Assembly (NCBI RefSeq): GCF_036850765.1
Contig: NC_089496.1
Coordinates: 46,738,113-46,802,112 of the forward strand
DNA length: 64,000 nt
Origin: Saccopteryx bilineata
Lineage: Eukaryota; Chordata; Mammalia; Chiroptera; Emballonuridae
Direction: 5' to 3'
The notes beneath the pieces were generated by a model that was not told where the DNA came from, did not search any database, and saw only the letters and a list, made by a program, of their open reading frames with translations. The position numbers and the translations under genes were made by a program. Below, piece by piece: positions 45,980 to 56,780 of this stretch; within the stretch, counting starts at the first letter, position 1; every line of letters begins with the position of its first letter.

Positions 45980-48900
45980 TGTCTATGGGGTTGCTTTCCA
46001 CGAAATACTGATGGATCGCTCACATGATTCTCTAAAAAACTAAGATAGGCTAATACTAAACAGGGAATGGCTTAGCTCATGCATGCTGAGAGTTTCTACT
46101 CAAAAAAGAAGGGAAACACCAATATATAAAGCTCTAATATTTGGCAAGGTCTGAGTAGGGCAGTGGAGAATTCCACGGTGCCGTGGGGCCGGGTGTGGAT
46201 CACCCAAGGAGAAGGTTCATTGACAAAGTTAAAGAGAAAGAGATTTTGTCAAGTCAACTCTTCTTGGCGTTAAGCTTACAAGAGAAGTAACCGCCCTGGC
46301 AGGAACGGCAGGAATGGCCAGGTGGGGTTGGGGACAGGGAGTTAGGAGCGCTTCAAGAAGAGGCAGAAGCCTGAGCACAGGACTTGCGAGTAGAAAAGAG
46401 ACACGTGAGGAATCCACAGTAGCTTGAACGCATCAAGAAATACAGAATAAGGTGGAAGGATCTCTCGGGGCAGTGGAACTGGATTCCTTGATTTGGTGGA
46501 GAATGGCGGGTCCTGGAGCCTTCGAGAAGGAGAGTGAGACACGGGGCGCTGGCAGGGCAGCCCTGAGGGTGAGACCCTGGTTGTGGGGACCAGCCTAGAG
46601 GCACAGGTCCAGAAACGGAACAGTGAGGAATGTATATCTATGCACACGCATTATGTACTGCACATATCCATACAAATAGATGTGTGTGTCCATATATCCT
46701 ACACACACATACATACACATATGTGATATGTGTGCATATGTACACACCCACCCGCATACACACACACCCTGACAACAGGATGCTGACAGTCCCCTCACTT
46801 CTAACGCAATGCCTGGCACAGAGTCAGTGCTCAGATCTGAAATACTACTGGGTTGCATTAGTAACCAAGGGTTTGGCTGTGCCGCTGTCTGTTTGCCGTT
46901 TTCAGCTCCTTCTCTCCAGCACTTTCCGTGAACGACCCACACGCTCATTTTCCTGTGGTGCAGATTAAACCACCGGCCCGTGCACTTAGAGGCGTGTTTC
47001 TGTCCCGTGTCCGATCCATCGTCCCCGTGTTGACTGCCTTGTTAACGTATGGTTCCGGGAGAGTGGACCCCCCGGCCCCTGCCTCTGACCCCTGCCCCAT
47101 GGGCTCTGCTGATACACGTCGCAGATCCCTCTTTCGTGCTGGAATCGTAGTTGTCGCTGCGGCTGGAAACGAATGCCAGAGGTCGCACCGGCCACGCAGC
47201 GGAACTGCTTTACGACACTGATGCGGATAGAAAGTCCTGGCATTTGCAGGCAAACTCAGGGCAGCATGGGGAACGCAGCCGAGCCCAGCAGCTCACATTA
47301 ACGAGGCCTTCGAATGAGGTGGAAACCACGGCGGGTTTGGGGCGGAGTGACGCGATCCGGGTGGCCGGTGCTCCGCTAGGAGTGAGCATGTTGCTCTAGA
47401 AACAAAAAAGGCCTCTTCACCTGGCCTTCCAGGGTCAGGACGCTTCCTGGAAAACAGCCCGGAGACCAGTGTACAAGGAGCAGAGAGACTAGCCCCAGCT
47501 CAAGTCCAGAGGTGCGCTTCGGCCAGAGTACCCCGGGAGCGGAGGGTCTGGGCGGTCACTAAGGGTCTTGCTCAACGTGAAGGGACTTGAACACGACTCC
47601 AGGGACCGTGAGCAGCCCTCAGAGTTTCATGGAGGGGAAGGACATGATTAGTGGCATGTCCCTTCTATTATATAAACATTCTGGGAGCTGGGGGGGGGGG
47701 AGGGGAGAAGACCAGGTGATGGGTTCCAGAGGTGGTGGTGGCCAACATTAGATCAGAGTCATCGAGACAGAGTAGAGGAGGCAGACTCCGGAGAAATCAC
47801 TCTGGGAGAATCAACAGGAGTGTGTGACTGAGTGGCTGCTGGGAAAGAGGAAGAGGGAGGGGTCCGAGTTGGCCTCCAGGATGGTCAAGGAGGGAGCCAC
47901 CAGCATAGAGTAACCACAGTCATGTCGGTGGGTAAGATGGCTCCGGTGGGTGGACTTCTTTGTGGGTGTAGAGAGAGGACCAGGCTCACCTGCTAAGCCT
48001 GTAGCCCCAATGGAAAGGCCCTAATTTTTCTTCACCTCCTGATAAGAGAGGTGGCAATGTATTAAGACCGCTCTTGACTCTAGGTGACAGTCTGTTGTTC
48101 AATAAACCAGGCTTTGAAAAAGATTAGAGGGCCCATTTATTTCGCTCATAGATTTTAATTGCATGTACCCATTTCTGAAAACGAGACATAGAACTATTAG
48201 ATTGCAATATGCCTCATTCTGGAACAACCTGACTCATGCACAGGTGGGGTGCAGGGAATGTTATATTAGGCCTGACGGGGTAGTTAGTTGTCTGAAAATA
48301 CTCACTGGCTCTCTCTTGGTGAACCCAGGCTCTCTGTTAGCCTGCAGGGCATGCTGGCTGTCCTTGGGATTCAGACATGCTAATGACATGCAGGCACCCT
48401 GACTGTGATTGGCACCTGTCTGCCCCCAAATTCGGAGGAGGCAGGAGGAGGAAGGAGGAGGCTGAAGTCTGGGATAAGGAGCAGGCTGTGTGCCTGAAAA
48501 TCTGAGTACTGATTTTAGGTGTAACAGCCTCATGGGAGAAAGTATCTTTAGAGTCTGCAAGGCTGAATGAAACTGTATGAAAGTGATAGGGTTTAGGTCA
48601 TCCTTGAGACAAACAACCTGCTAGGTTTGGATCAACCAGCTCGATGTTTATCAGTGTCGCGCAGACACCGGTATTAATCGGACGGATGCGGCCTGGCCCT
48701 TGGTGGCAGGGTGACCAATAGCAGGAAGACCGTGCATTTCAAAGTTTTGATCTGGGCTCAACTTCCATCCTTCCTCCCCCAAGCTACACTGAAAGCTGAC
48801 TGGGTCATGTGTTGAAATGACTCGGGGATATGCAAAAGCTTTAATCATTTATCAAGAAGAAAGGGCAGGCACTTCACTGTCGTTTAGATTTTGTATTGCT

Positions 48901-49920
48901 AGTCTTATTGGTTCACTCCAGATTTTCTGCCCTTGCAGCCCCAGCCATGAGCTGATTGGCATCACTATTATGCTGCTTCGCATCTTTTCAAAGTCAGGGC
49001 TATTCCATTTGAAGCCTCCCCTAGGACATCTGAGTCAACAAAAGCCTGTGTGAGACTCACCAAACTGTCACACTCCACAGCAGTACAACCAGGAAGAACC
49101 GGAGGGGACTTTGATGTTTTAGTTTCTTGTTTTGTGGGAGAAAGAGGTGGAGGGGGGTTAGTGGATATATTTGCCATGGGAAAACTGTCCAGGAATGGCT
49201 TTCTCTCCCTGGATTATATTTTTAGTAAAGTTGCCAATAATCAGGATTTGCCTAGACTAAAAGCCCAAGGAATGTTTGGAAATCTTCTCTTTCCCAGTTT
49301 CTGTATCCCGTAACCACAGTAACAAGACTTCTTAGGGTTGAGCTTTTTAAGGAGCACATTTTGATTTGTTAATAAATATTGCAGATGACAGGAATGACTG
49401 TCACTGTGTACTATAGTTTTCGATGTGCAAATGAACAAACTTTTGGACGCCCTTTGGGGAGCAACACCCGGTAAGCCTGCGTCTTTGTGGTCACCTTAGC
49501 CATGAAGTTATTCCTTCTTTTTCACCTCCCAGGAGAAGAGTGAAGGATGTTGTGTTACTATCAGGGGAGGGGGAGCCCTCTAGTGGAAAACCGTCAGGGC
49601 CGACAGTGAGCAGGAAGGAGAGCCGGGATGTTACAGAAGGTTTGTTAAACTTGGTCCCGCGAGCTGAACTGCCGTTTTGTAAACATGACGTGCCTTGTCA
49701 TAGCCTCCTGCTGATTTGAAAGCTGTTTATCAACAAATCTGACATATTGAAGAGGCAAGAACATATTGAGAGCTGTGCTAAGTAGGGAATCAGAGTAAAG
49801 TCATTATCCTAAGGACACACAACGTTCTTCATAACCCTCACTTGAGGAACCTCGGATGGGCAAAGCCAGGGAGTAGGGGGAATGAATTTTGATAATAAAT
49901 TAAAAACCGAGTCTAAATTA
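45980..49920. other. Intron 1 sequence with a CpG-enriched block
   Basis: No exon or named repeat. A CA/TATG-rich patch lies at 46630-46770. About 35 CpG occur within 46972-47383, the densest CpG stretch outside SINEs and the proline exon. A G11 run lies at 47690-47700. The rest is ordinary mixed sequence. Confidence 0.4.
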
Positions 49921-49929
49921 GTTGAGACG

Positions 49930-49962
49930 AACCCCCCACCCCACCCCACCCCCCACCCCCCG
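49930..49962 (+). repeat. C-rich (CCACCCC)n low-complexity tract
   Basis: A run of CCCCACCCC-type units between 49930 and 49962. Its complement is G-rich with four or more G-runs and could fold as a quadruplex. Confidence 0.85.
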
Positions 49963-50335
49963 CTGCGTCACCAGGGCTAAGGTTGGCTCGCCTCCGGTTA
50001 TCTCTTCAAACAGGACACCCTTCTCTAACCCTGCCTTCCTCAAGACCGCCCGAGTTCGGTCATTTGGCCGTCATTATAATTGACCATGTTGTTTGTTTGC
50101 CTTGTAACTAGGAAGAAAATGACAAGGCATGTTCTCCCCTACCCCTGACCATAATACAAGCCACAAGCCTGAGGTCACTATGCCAGATTCTTTACAAAAA
50201 TTTTCCAGCACTCTTGGCTGAGGGTCATGACATTTCTATTGACCCTTCATTCCTGTCACTCATTATTTATAAATAAAAATTTAAAATCTCAAAACTTTGC
50301 AATTTAAAATAACTTTATATATATAATTTTGCATA

Positions 50336-50370
<35 letters not shown>

Positions 50371-51649
50371 CATGTACATGTATGGGTGTTAAGCTTGCCA
50401 GGTGGGGATGCCCTGCTATATTTGTGCATTCTTACCTGCATCCCGAAACACAGATAGAGAGATAGGGTTGGAGTCTTTTGCTCAGAACTCTGTTGTCAAC
50501 CACCATCCATGAGCTCCTCCCACGGACTCAGAAAGCATGTTTCCAGACCACGAGAACCCGACTTTGAAGTCACACGGTGAAAATCCTGACTCGGCACCCT
50601 GTTGCTGAGGCCACAGGTGCCGCTGTTTCTAGTCGGTGACACTGCAGAGTCTCTGACTGTCTAGGCAGCAAACCCGGTTTGTCTCTTTCTGAACCACCAC
50701 AACAACAGCAGCAAATGGCCACAGCAAGGATGCGTAAATCCTGTCGGTATTTCCGGGACCTGCTAAGGTGTCGTATCTCCCTTGCACCTGCTCAGCCTGG
50801 CAAATATGGCCGTTTCTGGATTCTCAGGGGCCTTCCCCTCTAGGGGACTCCCATGGGTGCTTGGCCCTATGCTGCGTGATGTAGGGGCTGAACTCCGTGC
50901 CTGTCTGTCCTGTCTCCCTGGACAAGCCTGAGGGCAGGGCCCGTGCATGACACACCCGGGGTCTAGTGCCTGCATTCACTCACCCGTCCACTCATTCATT
51001 CACCCGGGAAACTGTTATTGAGCCTGTCTGGGGCCAGGTCCTGTTCTCTGCTCTGGAGACATATTGCTGAACTAAATGAGTGTGATCTTTTTCCTAACAG
51101 AGAGAAGTGTGGGATAGTGAACCTTAAACTCTTAAGCACAAATGAAAAATTTCCCCAGTGAAAACAGAAATGAAAATGTGCACTGCATGATAAAAAGTCA
51201 TCCCGGAAAAAGAATATGGTGCTCTGAGAGAGAGTACGGGGGCGGGGCAGGGGGGGGCATATTTAGACTGGGAGCCAGAAAAGACCTCTGAAGTGGTGAT
51301 GTTTAAGGAGAACACTGAAGACACATGCTATTTCATGCTCTGGGGAGTGGTTAACGAGCTCTCGGGTCACGTGGTACAAACCTTCTAACTCCTGTCTTAA
51401 AGGCAACGTCTTCCACTGCAGCTCACTCCTCCCCCTTATTTGCCGCCAGTCTATATGTGTTCCTTCCGGCGCCCCTGGTTCTGGGAGCCCATGGAGAGCC
51501 CTGCGGTGTCAGCTCGAGCTACAATGGAAATGAAACAGTTGGACCTCAGGGCTACTTGCAGAGTTAGGTGAAGGTTATTCTCACAAATACAGTGATGACG
51601 CATTTTAGCAGTCTCTTAGGACACTTATCCTAACCATGGCACGATGACC
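49963..51649. other. Unassigned intron sequence with (AT)n tract
   Basis: No exon or named repeat. A TATA-rich microsatellite lies at 50318-50372. A CTCATTCATTCACC-rich patch near 50980-51005 may be an L2 tail. A G-rich segment is at 51238-51257. Confidence 0.45.
50340..50371. repeat. (AT)n microsatellite
   Basis: An uninterrupted alternating AT run, preceded by shorter TATATA patches from 50318. Confidence 0.95.
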
Positions 51650-51835
51650 TTGACTGCAAAATACAAAGCACATGGCCTTTGGAATTTAGCAGACCTGGGT
51701 TTGAACCTCGCCCTGTGACCTTGAACAGACAGTCTCATAGTCTCAGTTTCCTCATCTGTGAAATGGAGGCAAGCTCACTGACACAGGTTTCAGGAGAATT
51801 GGGGAGACACGCTCCGGCACACGGAGAAGGCAGCT
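51650..51835 (+). repeat. MIR SINE remnant
   Basis: Clear sense MIR core: 'cagacctgggtttgaacctcgccctgtgaccttgaacagac' followed by 'ctcagtttcctcatctgtgaaatgga'. Confidence 0.85.
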
Positions 51836-52268
51836 CCTAAAACCTTCATCGCAATCCGCTGCTCTTCCTCTCTCGCTAATTTTCTGACCCCTCCTGCTTC
51901 CAGTTCTCCCCTTTGCTCCATGCTCACACGAAAGCCACCATCCCTCCCTTAAAACCAGCCCCTTGAGGCCGAGTCTGCTACAGCTATGAGACAGAACGGG
52001 CCACCCAACAGCAGGAAGGGTGAATGCCAGGGGACTGAACGCGGCTTAGCGCCACTCAGGAGACTAGCCCAGGGCAAGACAGGGTGACAGGACCAACTCC
52101 CATCAACAAGCTGCGGTCAGCAAAGGACCTGGCCCAGGAGTGGGCCTGGGACAGCAGGCACGGTGGTCACTGAGAACCTGGGAGCTGGGTTGGAAACACC
52201 CAGACTGAAGCCCAGGCCTGCAGGTGGGGCTCAGCCGGGGGAAGAGGGCCTGTGGTTTAAGCTTCCTT
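51836..52268. other. Unassigned intron sequence
   Basis: No exon or named repeat recognised between the MIR and the truncated SINE. Confidence 0.45.
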
Positions 52269-52283
52269 AAGAGTTATGGGAGT

Positions 52284-52558
52284 CTCCCCCTCTCCTTCCT
52301 CTCTGTCTCTCTCTTCCCCTCCCGCAGCCGAGGCTCCATTGGAGCAAAGATTGCCTGGGCGCTGAGGATGGCTCTGTGGCCTCTGCCTCAGGCGCTAGAA
52401 TGGCTCTGGATGCAACAGAGTACCGCCCCAGAGGGGCAGAGCATCGCCCCCTGGTGGGCATGCCGGGTGGATCCCGGTCAGACACATGCGGGAGTCTGAC
52501 TGCCTCCCCGTTTCCAGCTTCGGAAAAAATGAAATAAAAAATAAAAATAAAAAATAAA
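52284..52558 (+). mobile_element. tRNA-derived bat SINE (family A), strongly 5'-truncated
   Basis: Starts inside the CT-rich region (CTCCCCCTCTCCTTCCTCTC), with the whole tRNA-like head missing. The GC body and a tail of A-rich AATAAA units follow. The target AAGAGTTATGGGAGT is exact on both sides (52269-52283 and 52559-52573), so truncation occurred on insertion. Only 263 bp separate it from the next WIPF3 exon, and it is in the sense orientation. Confidence 0.93.
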
Positions 52559-52821
52559 AAGAGTTATGGGAGTTTGAGCACAAGAAAGAGTCCACTGCAG
52601 GTCCCCAGGCAGAGGGGTGTGAGCTGGGTGGGAGGTAAGTCTCCACGAGACTTGTGGGCAACTGCCTAGAGGTCCAGGTGAGATCGGCCTTGGGAATGGT
52701 GCTGCGCAGGGCGAACAGGTAAGGAGAGAACTCCGAGAGGTGGACCCGGTGGCGAACAGGACAGTGGGCTTGTCTGCAGCTGTGCCACGTGATTATAATC
52801 AAACCCTCTTCTCCCTCACAG

Positions 52822-52954
52822 GGAAGTACAGATGCTTCCAGCTTGAGAAAGACAGATCCCAAAGGTCGGAGTGCGCTGTTGGCTGACATCCAGCAAGGAA
52901 CTCGCCTCCGGAAAGTCACACAGATCAATGACCGCAGTGCCCCGCAAATCGAGA
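52822..52954 (+). CDS. WIPF3: WIPF3 exon with WH2 actin-binding motif (residues 32-75)
   Basis: The acceptor CTTCTCCCTCACAG precedes GGA; the exon opens in phase 0 and ends after GAG-A (phase 1) before the donor GTAAGT. It encodes GSTDASSLRKTD, then KGRSALLADIQQG (about residues 45-57) and LRKV (60-63), followed by TQINDRSAPQIE. KGR-ALL-DI-x-x-G with a downstream LRKV is the WH2 (verprolin-homology) motif. In this family it binds monomeric actin, and LRKV takes the place of the LKKT/V consensus. WIP-family proteins pair this motif with a C-terminal WASP-binding segment to control actin assembly in the cytosol. The text DADIQQ/RLRKVTQINDRSAPQIE separates WIPF3 from WIPF1 and WIPF2 as I remember them. 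No frame disruption is seen. Confidence 0.96.
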
Positions 52955-53214
52955 GTAAGTGAGCATGTGGGCCCAGACCAACTGCCGTGAGCCGTGGGAG
53001 GCCAGTGGGGCTCCGCCCGACCCTGCGGGCTTGCTCAGGGCAGGGGCCACGTCTGTGGCCCAGGACAGACATCGTACCACCTCAGACCCGCTCGGTGTCC
53101 AGGCCACGTGGGTGAGAGAATCAGAACTTCCCTTCCAGGTGTGCAGACAGTTCATGGAGCATCTTCTACCATCACCCCTTGGGTGCTTAAAAAAAAAATC
53201 TCATGCTGAGATAA
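52955..53214. other. Intron 2, 5' part
   Basis: Short unassigned intron sequence between the donor and the L1M fragment. No repeat recognised. Confidence 0.6.
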
Positions 53215-53610
53215 CTTTGTAAACTGTGATAAAATACATATGCTGAAAAATTCAGCATTTTAACCATTGAAAGTGTTCAGTGGCATTTAAACATTGACAG
53301 TGTGGTGGCAGCTATCACCTTCACCTAGTTCCAGAACATTCCATCACCCCAAAAGGAAAGACCGTATCCATTAGCTGTCACTCCCCTCTCAACCCATCCC
53401 CAGTCCCTGGCAACCATTAAATCTGTTTTCTGTCTCTATGGATTTGCCTATTCTGGATATTTCATGTCAATGGAATTGTACAGTATGTGGCCTCTTGTGA
53501 TTGGCTCCTTTCCAGGTCCATCCACGTAGCAGGAGCCAACACCGCACCCGTTTTCTATTGTTGAATAATATTTCACTGTATGGATACACCACTTTGCATT
53601 GGTCCATTGT
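53215..53610 (-). mobile_element. Ancient L1M 3' fragment, antisense
   Basis: Same antisense L1M signatures as at 6241: 'ccagaacattccatcacccc', 'gactgtctctatggatttgcctattctgg'-type text and 'ttgttgaataatatttcactg'. Non-coding remnant. Confidence 0.75.
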
Positions 53611-53938
53611 GAGATAACACTTAAATATCACTGTGCCAACATAGTGAGAGAAACTCAATGAGAGGAAAAGTAAAGTTTTAACATCAGAAAATGCAATATT
53701 TTTATTTTTCCACAAGGAAGAAGATTTATTCAAAATTCTCTCACAGGATCGCATGACTGCAGCCCTCTATGTCTTCTAGAATATGCTAGGGTAAACAAGC
53801 CCTGTGCTTGGGTCAGATGACTTCTGATTCTCCTCCCAGGCAAACCGAGGAAACTCTTCTAGACTCAGTTTGCTCACCTGCAAAGTGGGAGAGATGATAC
53901 CTGCTCTTTTTGTGTATGTGTCAAGATTGTGGAAGGTA

Positions 53939-54051
53939 GCCCTGGCCAGTTGGCTCAGTGGTAGAGTGTCAGCCCAGCATGTGGAAGTCCCGGGTCTGAG
54001 TCCCAATCAGGACACACAGGAGAAGCAACCATCTGCTTTTCTACCCCTCCC

Positions 54052-54087
<36 letters not shown>

Positions 54088-54336
54088 TCCTGCTCCTCCT
54101 CCTCCTCCTCCTCCTTCTCCTTCTCCTTCTCCTCCTGCAGCCATGGCTCAAATGGTTCAAGCAAGCTGGCCCCGGGTGCTAAGGGTGGCTTCATGGCCTT
54201 GCCTCAGGCACTAAAATAGCTTGGTTGCAGAGCAATGGAGCAGCATATCGCCCTGGAGGGGGCTCGCCAGATAGATCCTTGTTGGGGTGCTTGTGAGAGT
54301 CTGTCTCTGCTGCCCCACCTCTCACTTAAAAAAAAT
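53939..54336 (+). mobile_element. tRNA-derived bat SINE (family A), older copy with long CT tract
   Basis: Head GCCCTGGCCAGTTGGCTCAG; B box degraded (GGGTCTGAGTCCC). A CT/CCT/CTT microsatellite has expanded inside it (about 54056-54137). The body resembles the 41588 copy. The target ATTGTGGAAGGT is exact on both sides. It lies in WIPF3 intron 2, sense. Confidence 0.9.
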
Positions 54337-55130
54337 TGTGGAAGGTTAAAATAATAGATACAGAACTATTGATCAATGTAAGGTATTATTATGTCTTTTT
54401 GCAATTTCAATGTATGTTAATTCTCAAAAATAGTCCTAAAGATATGATCGTATCTAGTATCTGTAATTATATATGTTAATACACAAGTATACACAAATTA
54501 TTTTAAGAAGCATTTTCAACAACTACAATAAAAATTAGTTTCTGGTGAGGCGCATTGATTGGTTAAGCCCAATTAACAGATAAGTCCATTTTATTGGAAC
54601 ACTCACTTTCTAATCAATCATTCCAATGAGTAGGTAATGGGTAATATTAATATTGAGAATAACCCAGCTCTATTCCTCCACCAGTGGGCACTGTGCCTTA
54701 AGTTCTCTGTGTGTGTTAGCTGCAGGTAATGAAGCTCTTTTGCCAGAAATCCTTGTCTAAGCCGAAGGTCTTCTCATGTTACGTAGTTGGTGACCACACA
54801 CACCTGGAAGGTGGCACTAGTGATAGTGACACCTCTTCTCTGGGGCTCACGAGCTTTCTCTTTCATTGAAGAGAAGGCACAGGGACACGTGCGGGCTCGG
54901 GGAGTGAGCTCCGGGGAAGGGAAGTGCAGACGCACAGGTCACTGCAGACCTCCACTTCCTGCGGCGGATCGGGCCAGTCTCTGCGGAGGACAGACAAGAC
55001 TCTAACATGACCGTCTGAGTTCCATCTGTGGTGTTTCTCTGGCTCGTCCTCCCACAGCCGCAGTCAGTGGGAAACAGGACCAGCCCCACACCTGCAATGC
55101 TTGGGTTTTCTCATTTAAAAGGTGCTGCTA
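54337..55130. other. Unassigned intron 2 sequence
   Basis: No exon or named repeat. 54340-54680 is AT-rich and single-copy in appearance. Confidence 0.45.
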
Positions 55131-55532
55131 GCCCTGGCCGTTTGGCTCAGTGGTAGAGCGTCGGCCCGGTATGCAGAAGTCCCGGGTTCGATTCCCGGCC
55201 AGGGCACATAGGAGAAGCACCCATCTGCTTCTCCACCCCTCCCCCTCTCCTTCCTCTCTGACTCTCTTTCCCCTCCCACAGCAGAGGCTCCACTGGAGCA
55301 AAGATGGCCCGGGCACTGGGGATGGCTCCTTGGCCTCTGCCCCAAGCGCTAGAGTGGCTCTGGTCGCAACAAAGCGACGCCCCAGAGGGGTAGAGCATTG
55401 CCCCCTGGTGGGCAGAGCGTCGCCCCCTGGTGGGCGTGCCGGGTGGATCCCAGTCGGGCGCATGTGGGAGTCTGTCTGACTGTTTCTCCCCGTTTCCAGC
55501 TTCAGAAAAATACAAAAAAAATAAATAAATAA
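55131..55532 (+). mobile_element. tRNA-derived bat SINE (family A)
   Basis: Head GCCCTGGCCGTTTGGCTCAG, perfect B box GGTTCGATTCC near 55186, complete body and AATAAATAAATAAA tail. The target AAAAGGTGCTGC is exact on both sides. It lies about 320 bp upstream of the next WIPF3 exon, sense. Confidence 0.94.
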
Positions 55533-55852
55533 AAGGTGCTGCCAGGTCCTCCATTGGCCTCTACTCAATGGCAGTGGATAGGTCACTTGGTTTTGGTCCT
55601 TTTTTAGAGCGGTTGGCTACTGCAGGATGGTTCTTTGGGAGGCCCAAAGAGGGCACTAAACAGGGCCGGGCATGAATCTGTGGGTTATAGAGCAGGCAGA
55701 GAGTGTATGGGAAAGATGCCACCTAGAAGGTGACACTGCAGGTCAGAGGACGGGAAGGCTGTCACGGGCAGTGTCGGACCACGGCCCGGGATGAGAACCG
55801 GCCGCTCAGCTCTGCTCACAAGTCCTCATCTACTTGCCTCTTCTCTCTAAAG
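55533..55852. other. Intron 2, 3' end
   Basis: Unassigned sequence ending in the pyrimidine-rich acceptor TTGCCTCTTCTCTCTAAAG of the next exon. Confidence 0.6.
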
Positions 55853-55984
55853 GTTCTAAAGGAACCAACAAAGAAGGAGGAGGCTCTGCCAACTCTCGAG
55901 GAGGGAGCACCCCCCCAGCCCTGGGGGATCTGTTTGCTGGTGGCTTTCCCGTGTTGCGACCAGCAGGCCAGAGGGATGCAGCAG
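55853..55984 (+). CDS. WIPF3: WIPF3 exon with LFAGGF motif (residues 76-120)
   Basis: Entered in phase 1 from the WH2 exon (A|GT makes Ser76) and left in phase 1 before GTAAGG (G|GT makes Gly120). The 132-base exon encodes a Gly/Ser-rich linker (SSKGTNKEGGGSAN) and the motif GDLFAGGFPVLRP at about residues 100-112, followed by AGQRD. The corresponding L-G-x-L-F-x-x-G-x-P-x-L-R segment lies at the same place after the WH2 region in WIP, so this is an orthologous family feature. Its exact role is not known to me. Spacing to the preceding and following exons fits one transcript. No disruption. Confidence 0.95.
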
Positions 55985-56379
55985 GTAAGGCAGAATCCGA
56001 ACTAGCTATCTGTGGCCTTAACTCCTTCGCTTGTAGACCCCACTGGGCAACCCTTCTCGTGCAGGTAAGGGGCATGTTTTCAGAGAGCAGCTGTGTGGTA
56101 GGGGATCTTGCTTTTGGGAACCTAAGCACCGGATGTTTCCAAAGCACAGAATTGCACTCAAGGGATCTTTTACAGCATCCGTCAGATTAAATCTTCCCGT
56201 TATAACAGATGAAGAATGACTTGCCATAGTGCATAGTGCTTGGTGACAGTGTGATTGTGGAGCAGACTGCAAAGTACAGACAGAAGGTCTAAATCACAGT
56301 AGAGGATCATAATGCCATCAACTGTGGCCTCACTGGCAATGAGTGAGTCATAAAGGTTCTTAGTCATTGTGTCAGTTAG
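55985..56379. other. Intron 3, 5' part
   Basis: No exon or named repeat. The ORFs extending out of the exon on the + strand read into the intron and are meaningless beyond the donor. Confidence 0.5.
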
Positions 56380-56780
56380 GTAAAGCTGTGTAACAAAATA
56401 CCCTAAAACTTAGGGTCTTTTAACAACCAATTATTTTGTTTATAATTCATGGATTGGCAATTTAGAGTGATCTTAGCTGGGCTCCCTGTAGTATCTAGCA
56501 GGCGTCCCCAAACTACGGCCCGCGGGCTGCGTGTGGCCCCCTGAGGCCATTTATCCGGCCCCCCCCCCCCCCCCCCCCCGCCGCACTCCCGGAAGGGGCA
56601 CCTCTTTCATTGGTGGTCAATGAGAGGAGCACTGTATGTGGCGGCCCTCCAACGGTGTGAGGGACAGTGAACTGGCCCCCTGTGTAAAAAGTTTGGGGAC
56701 CTCTGATACAGGTTGGTTAGGTGGCTTTGCTGATCTTATATTTCTTATATCCTTGGTCCTTCAGGTGGGATGAATGGCCT
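56380..56780. mobile_element. Old MER-type repeat, split by a hAT insertion
   Basis: The text 'gtgtaacaaaataccctaaaactta' with the following 'acaaccaattattttg' and 'ttcatggattggcaattt' segments is a widespread ancient mammalian repeat that I recognise without recalling its name. It is interrupted at 56499-56705 by the hAT element. Right boundary uncertain. Confidence 0.45.
56499..56705. mobile_element. Short non-autonomous hAT, related to 45646 copy
   Basis: Ends CAGGCGTCCCCAAACT and AGTTTGGGGACCTCTG correspond to the 45646 element in the opposite orientation. Shared internal text includes the segments GGGGCACCTCTTTCATTG and GAGGGACAGTGAACTGG. At 207 bp it lacks the A-rich middle of the longer copy, so it is a different deletion derivative. 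A C21 run (56559-56579) has expanded inside. The 8-mers on either side (GTATCTAG and ATACAGGT) do not match clearly. Confidence 0.88.

Noticed and set aside
52395..53072. 225-codon reverse-strand frame
   Set aside because: It crosses the SINE and is antisense to the WIPF3 WH2 exon; no independent support.
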